This document shows, one piece after another, positions 35,910 through 44,548 of a stretch of DNA of 64,000 nt (positions within the stretch are counted from its first letter, which is position 1; every line of letters begins with the position of its first letter). Below the pieces are notes generated by a model. It ran no database searches, was not told where the DNA came from, and saw only the letters and a program-made list of their open reading frames with translations. Made by a program: the position numbers and the translations under genes. Source of the stretch: an uncultured Mailhella sp. (lineage in GTDB: Bacteria; Desulfobacterota; Desulfovibrionia; Desulfovibrionales; Desulfovibrionaceae); NCBI RefSeq assembly GCF_944324995.1, contig NZ_CALUYL010000013.1, forward strand, positions 1 through 64,000, read 5' to 3'.

Positions 35910-37269
35910 AGGCTCATCGTCCATGAATTCACCTCTTGCGGAACACGAGAGCCCGGAAAAGGCTCTCTGGTATCAGGAAGTTCTCTCCCTCGACCCCGCC
36001 TCCCGCATCTTTCTGCCCTATGCCCGCCTTCTGGCCGAAAGCGGACGCCGCATGGAGGCCATTGAAGTGCTGCGGGCGGGGCTCTCCCGTCATCCCGAAT
36101 TTCTCGACGCGCGTCTTCTGCTCATCGAAGAGCTCCACGCCGCAGGGCAGGACGCCGCCGCAGGACTGGAAGCGGCGGGCGTCATCGAATCGCTCTCGCA
36201 ATGCTCCGCCCTCTGGGACATCTGGAGCCGTCTGCCCGGCGTGCGGCCCGATCAGGCCGCCATGCTCCGCTTTTTCGGGGCCACCTTCAAAAAGAACGGC
36301 CCCACTCTGGCCGACGTGTTTGAAGCGGGCATGAAGGCGCTCGGCGCAGGAACCTCAACGACCGCCGAAACGAAGATCCGGCCCGCCGAAGGCGAAGACG
36401 CCCCGGGCGCTTCCGCCCGGAACGTCCCCGACTCTTCCGCACAAGCCTTTGCGTCCGCGGCGTCTGCCTGCGCCTGTGCCCCGTCGGATTCCGCCGCGGT
36501 CTGCGCAGCCTCGTCCGCCGCGACCGGCCCCGCCTCCGTTGCCGAAACTCTCCTCGCCCGCGCCTGCGAAGCGCAGAGTGCCGCCGCAAACGCCGCTGCG
36601 GCTGCGGAACCCTCTCTCGAAGAAACTCCGGCGCAGGCTCCGGCGTCACAGCCCTCCGCCGATGCGGCAAACGCCGCGCTCCGCGAGACGCCGGACGCCG
36701 AACACGCCGCTTCCGACAGCGCCCCGACGAGCGCCGAAGCCTCTGCGTCTGACGAAACCCCTGAAAGCGCCGAAACGCCTGCGTCCGCCGACGCGCCGTC
36801 CTCCGGCCGCTGCTTCGTCATGGACGAGCGCTCCCCCTGGTTCAGCCTGGACGCCGTGCCCGACGATGACGACATCTACGGCGACGAGGACGACGAGCCC
36901 TCTCCCGCCCCGGCGATTTCCGCGCCCGGCGTGACGGAGCTCCTTTTCCCGGACAAGCCCGCCGCGGCGCAGGCCGACCGGATTCCGACTCCCCGCCCTC
37001 AGGCCGTCATGGAAGGCAAAAGCTCGCTGTGTACGCGCTCCATGGCCCGCATTCTGGAAGAACAGGGAGCCACGGGCGAAGCCGCCAGCATTTACAGAGA
37101 ACTTCTCGAAGTGAGCTCCTCTCCCGAAGAGAGGGCTGAACTGAACGCAAAACTGGACAGCCTCATGCAGGGCGCGGAGCCTCCCGCCCCGGAACAGCCT
37201 GCCGATTCCGGCCTTCTGAACATGCTGGAAACGCTGGCCGCCAGGCTGGAAAACAAGTCCCGCGCCTGA
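35902..37269 (+). CDS. TPR-like protein with long Ala/Pro/Ser-rich centre
   Basis: A 455-residue protein. Residues 1-115 carry TPR-like helices (ALWYQEVLSLDPASRIFLPY, then RRMEAIEVLRAGLSRHPEFL). The middle (about 150-310) is highly Ala/Ser/Pro/Glu-rich and surely disordered. A last TPR-like unit (MARILEEQGATGEAASIYRE) sits near 385. No signal peptide is seen, so it is probably cytoplasmic. Its start overlaps the FtsB-like gene, which suggests a cell-envelope or division-linked scaffold, but no function is known. Confidence 0.75.
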   Translation: MTEGSSSMNSPLAEHESPEKALWYQEVLSLDPASRIFLPYARLLAESGRRMEAIEVLRAGLSRHPEFLDARLLLIEELHAAGQDAAAGLEAAGVIESLSQCSALWDIWSRLPGVRPDQAAMLRFFGATFKKNGPTLADVFEAGMKALGAGTSTTAETKIRPAEGEDAPGASARNVPDSSAQAFASAASACACAPSDSAAVCAASSAATGPASVAETLLARACEAQSAAANAAAAAEPSLEETPAQAPASQPSADAANAALRETPDAEHAASDSAPTSAEASASDETPESAETPASADAPSSGRCFVMDERSPWFSLDAVPDDDDIYGDEDDEPSPAPAISAPGVTELLFPDKPAAAQADRIPTPRPQAVMEGKSSLCTRSMARILEEQGATGEAASIYRELLEVSSSPEERAELNAKLDSLMQGAEPPAPEQPADSGLLNMLETLAARLENKSRA

Positions 37270-37287
37270 CGCGCGACAGGAGATACC

Positions 37288-38055
37288 ATGCGCAGTCGCC
37301 ATTTTGCTCTCGTTGTCTGTCTGCTCTGCCTCTGCCTGCCCGCCCTTTCCGGCTGCATGCAGGTGAAGAGCGCCTACAAGGAAACGAAAACCTTCTATCA
37401 TACGCACATCAACCGCCCCTCCACCCTGAACACGGAAGAGCGCACCGTGCTGGAAAAATCCCAGCGCGACCTCGTGCAGAGCGTCATGCCCATCGACGAA
37501 GAGCTGACCAGGCTGGAAAAGGCCCTCGACGCCATGGCCACCCCGCCCGACGCCGAAGCCGCGGCCAGCTTCCTGCGGCGTTTCCCGTGGCTTTCGGGCC
37601 TCAGCATGGTGGCTCCCGACGGCACGCTCGGCGCATCCATTCCCGGCACGCCCCTCAAGCAGCTTGACTACGCGCCTCTGCTGGAACTTGCGCCCAAGGC
37701 CCTGCCCCGCGACCTGCGCGCCTCCATTCAGGACACCCCCCTCGGACCGGAAATTCTCATTGCCCGTCCCTTCCTTCAGGAAGACCGGCTTCAGGTGCTG
37801 CTCGTGGCCACCTTCGACTTCCGCGCGCTGCTGCCCTTCGCGTCCTCTCCGGGCGACTTCATCGTCCGTTCCGGCGACGTGCTCATCTGGAGCGGCGACA
37901 TGGATTATGCCTCCACGCCTCTCGCTTCCATCAACTGGACCGAATATCTCAAGGAACATTCCGACGGTATTTTGAGCAACGAGAACGGTTCCATGATGTG
38001 GATCTCCCGCTATATAGGTGGAAAGCCTATTGTTTTCGCCGCGCCCGTCAAGTGA
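37288..38055 (+). CDS. Lipoprotein with cache-like domain
   Basis: A 255-residue protein with a lipobox (LSGC, Cys near residue 23), so lipid-anchored. After an amphipathic helix (RLEKALDAMATPP) comes a domain resembling extracellular cache/PAS sensors: FPWLSGLSMVAPDGTLGAS, a middle ILIARPFLQEDRLQVLLVAT, and a late segment SNENGSMMWISRYIGGKPI. Such folds normally sit in receptors; here there is no signalling output. It is preceded by GGAG and follows the TPR-like gene by 18 bases. Confidence 0.65.
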   Translation: MRSRHFALVVCLLCLCLPALSGCMQVKSAYKETKTFYHTHINRPSTLNTEERTVLEKSQRDLVQSVMPIDEELTRLEKALDAMATPPDAEAAASFLRRFPWLSGLSMVAPDGTLGASIPGTPLKQLDYAPLLELAPKALPRDLRASIQDTPLGPEILIARPFLQEDRLQVLLVATFDFRALLPFASSPGDFIVRSGDVLIWSGDMDYASTPLASINWTEYLKEHSDGILSNENGSMMWISRYIGGKPIVFAAPVK

Positions 38056-38096
38056 TGTCCGGTATGGACGGCTTTCAATTCACATATTGATCCATA

Positions 38097-38126
38097 TTGC
38101 ACATTCATCCATGTTTATGGTATAGG
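38097..38126 (+). promoter_or_regulatory. Candidate sigma-70 promoter of fbp
   Basis: TTGCAC (38097-38102) and TATAGG (38121-38126) are 18 bases apart in a short A/T-rich spacer, 85 bases before fbp. Both boxes are 4-of-6 matches. Confidence 0.4.
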
Positions 38127-38211
38127 TAGTGTCAAGTAACAGAAGCTCCGCTGCCTTCGCAGAACCTACGTCCCACGCGATCCCCCGGAGCCGACACCAA
38201 GGAGCCTGGAT

Positions 38212-39219
38212 ATGTCTGAAGTCACTGCAATTGAACACCTTATAGCATCGCAACGCAGATGGTCTCCTCACGCGACGGGACAATTCACCTCGCTGATGCA
38301 CGACCTTATTCTTTCGGCCAAGATTATTTCCAGAAACGTCAACCAGGCTGGTCTGGTGGATATTCTGGGCGCGACCGGTGCCGTCAATGTGCAGGGCGAA
38401 CAGGTGCAGAAGCTTGACACCTTCGCCAACAATACGCTGGTTTACAGAATGCAGAGTTCGGGCGCGGTCTGCGCCGTCGGTTCCGAAGAAATGGCCGAAC
38501 CCTTCTTCGTGCCCGAAAACGAACCCCACGGGCACTACGTCATCTTCTTCGATCCGCTGGACGGCTCGTCGAACATCGACGTGGGCGTGAGCATCGGCAC
38601 CATTTTCTCCATCTATCGCCGCTCCGACACGCAGAACTACTGGGAGCTCACCAGCGAATCCCTCATGCGTCCCGGCGTCGAGCAGGTGGCCGCAGGCTAC
38701 TTCCTCTACGGCTCCTCCACCATGCTCGTGTACTCCACCGGGCACGGCGTCAACGGCTTTACCCTCGACTCCTCCATCGGCGAATTCCTGCTCACGCATC
38801 CCAACATTCAGATTCCGCGCGTGGGCAAGTACTATTCCGCCAACCACGGCTACTACAACTACTGGGACGAAGCCACGCAGAAGGCCGTGCATTCCTTCTC
38901 CCGGCCCGACGGCATGCCGCCCCGCTCCACACGCTACGTGGGCTCGCTCGTGGCCGACTTCCACCGCACCCTGCTCAAGGGCGGCATCTTCTTCTACACC
39001 GAAGATTCCAAGCATCCGAGCGGCAAGCTGCGCCTGATGTACGAAGCCGCGCCCATGGCCTTCCTGGCCGAACAGGCCGGCGGCAAGGCCACCGACGGCA
39101 AAATGCGCATTCTGGAAAAGGTGCCTACCGCCATCCATGAACGCACGCCGCTCATCATCGGCTCCGCCGACGACGTGGATCAGGTTCTGGAAGTGTACAA
39201 GGAAAACGGCAAGGTCTGA
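38212..39219 (+). CDS. fbp: Fructose-1,6-bisphosphatase, class I
   Basis: A 335-residue gluconeogenic enzyme that hydrolyses fructose-1,6-bisphosphate. The metal site [19 protein letters not shown] lies near residue 105, and the C-terminal [20 protein letters not shown] near 270 carries the substrate Lys. The length is normal. A consensus AAGGAG lies 8 bases before the ATG. It stands alone with its own promoter-like region. Confidence 0.97.
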   Translation: MSEVTAIEHLIASQRRWSPHATGQFTSLMHDLILSAKIISRNVNQAGLVDILGATGAVNVQGEQVQKLDTFANNTLVYRMQSSGAVCAVGSEEMAEPFFVPENEPHGHYVIFFDPLDGSSNIDVGVSIGTIFSIYRRSDTQNYWELTSESLMRPGVEQVAAGYFLYGSSTMLVYSTGHGVNGFTLDSSIGEFLLTHPNIQIPRVGKYYSANHGYYNYWDEATQKAVHSFSRPDGMPPRSTRYVGSLVADFHRTLLKGGIFFYTEDSKHPSGKLRLMYEAAPMAFLAEQAGGKATDGKMRILEKVPTAIHERTPLIIGSADDVDQVLEVYKENGKV

Positions 39220-39499
39220 TCAGGCCGCGCGGCCGTCCGCAAGCCCCCGCAGAAGCGGCCCTCCGCTTCGCCGGGGCCGAAAGCGCGGGCCGCGACTTCG
39301 CCCGCCGCGCCGATCCAACATCGTCATGCAGCCGCGCGCCGGAATGACCGGCGCGCGGCCTGTTCGTCCCTGAGGCTCCTTTGTCAGCGCTCCGCAGCCT
39401 TCCCCTGCCAAAGCGCACTCCCCCGCATCCGCCGCCATGCGCGGCGCTTCGCTTCAACCCTTCCGGCGCAAAAACCGCCGAAGCCCGCACAGGTCAACC

Positions 39500-40585
39500 A
39501 TGCTCGTTCTGGGAATAGAAAGTTCTTGTGATGAAACCGCCCTCGCCCTCGTGGACGATAGCGGCGTCCGCGCGGCCGTCATTTCGAGTCAGGCCGACAT
39601 CCACGCTCTTTTCGGCGGCGTCGTGCCCGAGCTCGCCTCCCGCGAGCACGCGAGACTCATCGGCCCCCTGCTCGACAGCCTCTTCCGGCAGGCCGATCTC
39701 GGCGACGACCCGTGGAAGGCCATCGACCGCATCGCCGTCACGCGCGGGCCCGGCCTCATGGGCAGCCTGCTCGTGGGCGTGGCCTTCGCCAAGTCGCTGG
39801 CGCTCGCCCACGACATTCCGCTCATCGGCGTCGATCATCTTCAGGGACATCTGCTCGCCGCAGACCTCGAAAACAGCATCGTCTGGCCCGCGCTCGGCGT
39901 GCTTATTTCCGGCGGCCACACCCACCTCTACCGCATGGACGGCCCCGTGGACATGACCGTGCTCGGCAAAACCATCGACGACGCGGCGGGCGAAGCCTGC
40001 GACAAGTTCGCCAAGGCCGCGGGCCTGCCCTATCCCGGCGGCGCGCTGCTCGACGCCCTCGGCAAGAAGGGCACGGCCGATCCGCATCTCTTCCCCCGGC
40101 CCTACACACACAACGACAATCTCGACTTCAGCTTCAGCGGACTCAAGACCGCGGGCGCGCTCTGGCTCTCCCAGCATCCGCACGCCCATTTTCCCGCCGG
40201 AGACACCCCGGCCCGCGAACGGCTCGACCTTGCAAGTCAGGAACTGTGCGACGCCGCGGCCTCCTACCTTCTGGCCATTGCGGAAACCCTGACCATCAAG
40301 GCCGAGCGAGCCATGCACCTGTTCACGCCGAAGAGCATCGTGGTGGCCGGAGGCGTGGCCGCCAACAGCGTGGTGCGCAAGACATTCGCCGACCTTGCGG
40401 AAAAGAAGCACATTCCGCTGTTCATTCCCCGCCTGTCGCTGTGCGGCGACAACGCCGTCATGATAGCCCGGGCGGGCTGGCACATGGCAAAGGCCGGACG
40501 CGTCCACGATCTTTCCCTTTCCGCCATCCCCCGCGGACAGGTCATTCCGCAGGACTGGAAGCCCTTCGGACACGCTCTGCCTTGA
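39500..40585 (+). CDS. tsaD: tRNA N6-adenosine threonylcarbamoyltransferase TsaD
   Basis: A 361-residue ASKHA-fold enzyme transferring the threonylcarbamoyl group to A37 of ANN-decoding tRNAs. The start MLVLGIESSCDETA is the family N-terminus. The metal-binding HLQGH motif lies near 114; LISGGHTHLY is near 135 and VAGGVAANSVVRK near 285. The frame is open 20 codons further upstream, without a ribosome site. The length is normal. Confidence 0.97.
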   Translation: MLVLGIESSCDETALALVDDSGVRAAVISSQADIHALFGGVVPELASREHARLIGPLLDSLFRQADLGDDPWKAIDRIAVTRGPGLMGSLLVGVAFAKSLALAHDIPLIGVDHLQGHLLAADLENSIVWPALGVLISGGHTHLYRMDGPVDMTVLGKTIDDAAGEACDKFAKAAGLPYPGGALLDALGKKGTADPHLFPRPYTHNDNLDFSFSGLKTAGALWLSQHPHAHFPAGDTPARERLDLASQELCDAAASYLLAIAETLTIKAERAMHLFTPKSIVVAGGVAANSVVRKTFADLAEKKHIPLFIPRLSLCGDNAVMIARAGWHMAKAGRVHDLSLSAIPRGQVIPQDWKPFGHALP

Positions 40586-40700
40586 CAGAGACATACCCCG
40601 TACCTACAATCATTCCGCATCATTTTTTTTCGTGATAAGACGGAGACGCGCCGGATGCGTTCCGGCGCTCGCCACAAGCCATTTATGAAGGAGTTCACCA

Positions 40701-41018
40701 ATGTCCACCGCCGTTACTGATGCCACTTTTGAAAGCGTCGTCATCAAATCCTCCATTCCGGTTCTCGTTGACTTCTGGGCTCCCTGGTGCGGCCCCTGCC
40801 GCGGCATCGGCCCCATCGTGGAAGAGCTCGCCGCCGAATACGACGGCAAGGTGCTCGTCTGCAAGGTCAACGTGGATGAAAACACCCGCGTGCCCAGCCT
40901 GTTCGGCATCCGCGCCATTCCTACCCTCATCGTCTTCAAGGACGGCGAAGTCGTCGATCAGGTGACCGGCGCCGTGGCCAAGTCCCACCTCGTGGGCATG
41001 ATCGAAAAGGCTCTCTGA
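40701..41018 (+). CDS. trxA: Thioredoxin
   Basis: A 105-residue classical thioredoxin with active site WAPWCGPCRG (Cys near 30 and 33) and the cis-Pro in RAIPT near 75. It has no signal peptide, so it is cytoplasmic. It has an AAGGAG ribosome site and overlaps trxB by one base (TGATG), so the reductant and its reductase are made together. Confidence 0.97.
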   Translation: MSTAVTDATFESVVIKSSIPVLVDFWAPWCGPCRGIGPIVEELAAEYDGKVLVCKVNVDENTRVPSLFGIRAIPTLIVFKDGEVVDQVTGAVAKSHLVGMIEKAL

Positions 41019-41947
41019 TGCTGTACGACGCCGTAGTCATCGGCGCAGGGCCTGCGGGCATCACCGCGGCCCTGTATCTTGTCCGCTCCGGCGTGAGCGT
41101 GGCTCTCGTCGAGAACGCCGCCCCGGGCGGACAGATACTCAGCACCGCCGAAATCGAAAATTATCCCGGCTTTCCCAAGAGCATCAAGGGATGGGAACTG
41201 GCCGACCTCTTTGACGCGCATCTCGCCTCCTATCCGGTGGAACGCGTGCGCGGTCAGGTGCTCTCCATGGAGCAGACCGAAGGCCGCACCTTCCTCCTCC
41301 ATCTGGCCGAGGGCAAGACGCTGGAAGCCAAAAGCGTGGTGGCCTGCACGGGCGCGCATCACCGCAAGCTCGGCGCTCCGGGCGAAGATGCGTTCAGCGG
41401 AAAGGGCGTCTCCTACTGCGCCGTGTGCGACGGCAACTTCTATCGCGGCCGCGACGTGGCCGTGGTGGGCGGCGGCAACTCCGCCCTTGAGGAAGCGCTG
41501 TACCTTTCCCGCATCGTCAACAAGGTCTATCTCATTCACCGCCGCGACGCCTTCCGCGGGGCGATGATCTATCAGAACAAAGTTCGCGAAGCCGAAAACA
41601 TCGAGCTCGTCACGGGCAGCGTCGTGGATGAAATCCGCGGCGGCACCGCGGGCGTGGACTCGGTGGCCGTCCGCCGTCTGGACAGCGGGGAAACCCGCGT
41701 GATCCCCGTGGAGGGCGTGTTCATCTACGTGGGCATGGAGCCCGTCAGCGGCTATCTGCCCGAGGGCGTCAACCGCGACGCCGCAGGCTTCGTGCTGACG
41801 GATGCCGAAATGTGCACGAACATTCCCGGCATTTTCGCCGCGGGCGACATTCGCGCCAAGCGCTGCCGACAGGTCAGCAGCGCCGTGGGCGACGGAGCGA
41901 CGGCGGCAACGGCCGCTTCGTCTTATCTGGAGCAATGGAATGCGTAA
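41018..41947 (+). CDS. trxB: Thioredoxin reductase
   Basis: A 309-residue NADPH-dependent flavoprotein. The FAD motif is GAGPAGITAALYL (residues 8-20), the redox pair CAVCDG near 135, the NADPH motif VGGGNSALEEA near 155, and the FAD-binding end IFAAGDIRAKRCRQVSSAVG near 275. It reduces the product of the preceding gene and overlaps bamD by 8 bases. Confidence 0.96.
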   Translation: MLYDAVVIGAGPAGITAALYLVRSGVSVALVENAAPGGQILSTAEIENYPGFPKSIKGWELADLFDAHLASYPVERVRGQVLSMEQTEGRTFLLHLAEGKTLEAKSVVACTGAHHRKLGAPGEDAFSGKGVSYCAVCDGNFYRGRDVAVVGGGNSALEEALYLSRIVNKVYLIHRRDAFRGAMIYQNKVREAENIELVTGSVVDEIRGGTAGVDSVAVRRLDSGETRVIPVEGVFIYVGMEPVSGYLPEGVNRDAAGFVLTDAEMCTNIPGIFAAGDIRAKRCRQVSSAVGDGATAATAASSYLEQWNA

Positions 41948-42665
41948 ACTGCTTCTTATGGGAATGCTTGCCTGCACCATCTTCCTGAGCGGCTGTTCCC
42001 TTGTGGACGAATACTTCCTGCCCCCGGCGGACGACACCGTGCAGGAAATATTCGAGGCCGGCAACGACGCCATGCGTGAAAAGAACTATTCGCAGGCCAT
42101 CGTCTACTACACCCGCATCAAGGATGACTTCCCCTTCAGCCCCTACGTCATAGAAGCTGAACTGGCGCTGGCCGACGCGCACTACCTTGACGGCGAATAT
42201 CCGCTCGCCGCGGAAGCCTACAAGGACTTTGAAACGCTGCATCCCCGCCATGAAGCCATCCCCTATGTGCTGTATCAGACCGGCATGTCGCTGAAGAATT
42301 CCTACACGTCCATCGATCATTCGGCCACGCCCGTGAACGAGGCTCTGGAATACTTCACCAGGCTCCATCAGGAATACCCCGACACCGAATACGGCAAGAA
42401 CGCCGTGGAACAGATTGCCGCCTGCCGCAAGACGCTGGCCCAGCGCGAACTGTTCATCGCCAACGTGTTCTGGGGCATGGAAAACTATCAGGCCGCCTGG
42501 ACGCGCTATCAGTACGTGGTGCGCAACTTCCCCGACGTGAAGGAAGAAGCGGAATACGCAAAAACCAAGGGCGAAGCCGCCTTCCTGAAATACCGCAAGG
42601 AAGAGGCCCAGAGCATGCGCGAGCATCAGCAGGGCTCCTGGAAGGACTGGTTCCGCTGGCTGTAG
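41940..42665 (+). CDS. bamD: Outer membrane assembly lipoprotein BamD
   Basis: A 241-residue lipoprotein with lipobox LSGC (Cys near 19) and successive TPRs (AMREKNYSQAIVYYTRIKDD, YLDGEYPLAAEAYKDFETLH, ALEYFTRLHQEYPDTEY, NYQAAWTRYQYVVRNFPDV). This is the structure of BamD/YfiO, the essential partner of BamA in outer membrane beta-barrel insertion. The start was chosen with GGAG 8 bases upstream, inside trxB. It is followed by a strong terminator. Confidence 0.92.
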   Translation: MRKLLLMGMLACTIFLSGCSLVDEYFLPPADDTVQEIFEAGNDAMREKNYSQAIVYYTRIKDDFPFSPYVIEAELALADAHYLDGEYPLAAEAYKDFETLHPRHEAIPYVLYQTGMSLKNSYTSIDHSATPVNEALEYFTRLHQEYPDTEYGKNAVEQIAACRKTLAQRELFIANVFWGMENYQAAWTRYQYVVRNFPDVKEEAEYAKTKGEAAFLKYRKEEAQSMREHQQGSWKDWFRWL

Positions 42666-42697
42666 AACCCCGCCGTTCCGGCAGCAAAACATCTCAT

Positions 42698-42733
42698 GAA
42701 AGAGCGTCGATTCGCAGGAATCGGCGCTCTTTC
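42698..42733 (+). terminator. Rho-independent terminator of trxA-trxB-bamD
   Basis: GAGCGTCGATTC and GAATCGGCGCTC pair over 12 positions (one G-U) with a GCAG loop, flanked by AAA and TTT, 35 bases after bamD. Confidence 0.88.
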
Positions 42734-43054
42734 TGCATGTGGACGCTCTCTTCCGTGCAAGTGTCGGCGCACGGCCTCATGCGCCCACCCCCGCAGCGGG
42801 CGCAACCACGTTCCCGCCTCCGGGCGCGCGCCTGCCCCCGCCTTTTCGGCAAATGCCGGGCTCTCCCGCCCCTCTTTTGGCGATATTAATATGTTTTTTT
42901 TCTTTACTGCGCGTCAATATGGTTCCTGATACGCGAAATCATGAAGAAAAAAATGTTCCGGACAGGCCGTCACGCATTCCGGGAGCACTGGACAGCGTCC
43001 TTCAATGCCTCTACTCTAAGCAGGCTACCATTCATCTTTCAGGAGGATGATCCC
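42734..43054. other. Intergenic region before the PheC-like gene
   Basis: No gene is supported. An A/T-rich patch at about 42883-42925 precedes the solute-binding protein gene and probably carries its promoter. A weak GG-N10-GC match starts at 42920, and a GTGCA-N8-CGCAC inverted repeat lies at 42755-42772. Confidence 0.4.
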
Positions 43055-43834
43055 ATGTTCAAGAAAATTCTTATGACCTCCCTGCTCATCGCCGCCGCCA
43101 CCGGCCTCGTCGCTCAGAGCGCCGATGCCCGCAGCCTTGCGGAAATCAAGTCCAGCGGCAAGCTGCTCGTCGGCACCACCGGCGACTACAAGCCCATGAG
43201 CTATCTCAACAAGGAGACCGGCAAGTATGAAGGCTTCGACGCCGAAATGGCCGCCTCTCTGGCCAAGAAGCTCGGCGTGAAGCTCGAATACGTGCCCACA
43301 ACCTGGAAGACCCTGCAGGCCGACACCCTCGCCGGCAAGTTCGACGTGGCCATGTGCGGCATCACCGTCACCGACGCCCGCAAGCAGGTCATGGCCATGT
43401 CCGAGCCGTACCTCACCTTCGGCAAGACCATTCTGGTCACCAAGACCAAGGCCGGTCAGTTCAAGTCCCTCGCCGACGTGAACAAGCCTTCCGTGCGCGT
43501 CATGTACAACCCCGGCGGCACCAACGAAAAGTTCGCCAAGGAATCCACGCCCAAGGCTCAGCTCATCATGCACGAACAGAACGCCGAAATCCCCGGCCTC
43601 GTGGGTGAAGGCAAGGCCGACGTCATGATCACCGAAACCATGGAAGCCGTCCGCTACGTCAAGGACAACCCCAAGGTTGCCGCTCCTCTGGTGGACAAGC
43701 CCTTCACCGAAAATCACTTCGGCGTGCTCATGACCAAGGATCATCCCGATCTGCTCAAGGCCGTGAACGACTGGATGGCCGGCATCAAGGCCGACGGCAC
43801 CATGACCAAGTGGGAAAACCAGTACATCAAGTAG
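43055..43834 (+). CDS. Periplasmic SBP_bac_3 protein, cyclohexadienyl dehydratase (PheC)-like
   Basis: A 259-residue secreted protein (signal peptide to about residue 23, QSADA; AGGAGG ribosome site). LVGTTGDYKPMSY, EGFDAEMAASLAKKLGV, and the segment MYNPGGTNEKFAKE near 152 resemble PheC, a periplasmic prephenate/arogenate dehydratase that evolved from amino-acid binding proteins. Plain amino-acid binding proteins seldom carry the NPGGTNE stretch. No permease or ATPase gene is adjacent. It may be an enzyme, or an aromatic-ligand binder serving the nearby kinase, whose sensor domain has the same fold. Confidence 0.65.
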   Translation: MFKKILMTSLLIAAATGLVAQSADARSLAEIKSSGKLLVGTTGDYKPMSYLNKETGKYEGFDAEMAASLAKKLGVKLEYVPTTWKTLQADTLAGKFDVAMCGITVTDARKQVMAMSEPYLTFGKTILVTKTKAGQFKSLADVNKPSVRVMYNPGGTNEKFAKESTPKAQLIMHEQNAEIPGLVGEGKADVMITETMEAVRYVKDNPKVAAPLVDKPFTENHFGVLMTKDHPDLLKAVNDWMAGIKADGTMTKWENQYIK

Positions 43835-43998
43835 TCGGCGCGCTCGCAGCTCCGGCGGGAAGGCCTCGACACGCGGCGCAAAACATGCGCGCAGCGTGAG
43901 TCCGACGTCCCGCCGGATCGGCAGAAATCGCGGTCGGAGCGAGGGGCGACGCTCCGAAAATTCCGACCGCAACGCCGACGGACGCCGTTCATCAAACA

Positions 43999-44030
43999 GG
44001 GCCGGAAAGCCAGTCTTTCCGGCCTTTTTT
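43999..44030 (+). terminator. Rho-independent terminator after the PheC-like gene
   Basis: GGCCGGAAAG (44000-44009) pairs with CTTTCCGGCC (44015-44024) across a 5-base loop, followed by TTTTTT. It lies 165 bases past the stop. Confidence 0.9.
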
Positions 44031-44548
44031 GATGCTCCTGAATCCGCCTTCGCCGCAAGCACGCAGGCGCTCCGTCGCAGGGCGCGCCGCCCTCTCTGCG
44101 GCATCGAACAAGGGACGGAAGACAAGCCGAAGCTTCCGGGGGAGAAGAGCACCGGGAGCGGCCAGGAACGGTCAGGAGAGCAAATCAGACTGATCTTGCC
44201 GCCCTCCCCTGTGCGGCGCGGAAACGTACCCCGCGCCACCCCGGCGGGCGAGACGACGCCGCCGGACAAGCGCGACGCGGGACGCAAAGAAAACAACCGG
44301 TTTGCAAGCAGCAACGCCGGGCAGAGGACAAGCAGGCAAAGCGCTTCAACGCAAGACATTTCCGCAGGCGCGCAGCGAAGGCGGCAAAAACAACGAGGCA
44401 CGGCGGCATTCGGGCAGAAAAACACGGGGGCAAGACTTCCGCACCGCCCCGCAGCGCGGTTCGACTCCCCCGCACGGAATTTTCCGCGTCGCAAAACAAG
44501 CGGCCCGCACATTGACCCGCCTTTCCGGTCGCCGCGCTGCGCCCCGCG
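44031..44548. other. 518-bp intergenic region without a supported gene
   Basis: Frames here are Arg/Ala/Ser-rich shadows. No promoter or hairpin with a T-run was recognised on the minus strand after the kinase gene. The tRNA-like string at 44458-44466 has no matching stems. Confidence 0.5.

Noticed and set aside
42920..42934. GG-N10-GC string before the PheC-like gene, with a GTGCA-N8-CGCAC repeat upstream
   Set aside because: The -12 side reads ACGC instead of TTGC, and the repeat has an 8-base centre rather than 6 and lies about 150 bases away. Too weak to call a fourth sigma-54 promoter.
44455..44480. tRNA T-loop-like GTTCGACTC
   Set aside because: The flanking bases do not form a T-stem and no acceptor, D or anticodon arms are found around it.
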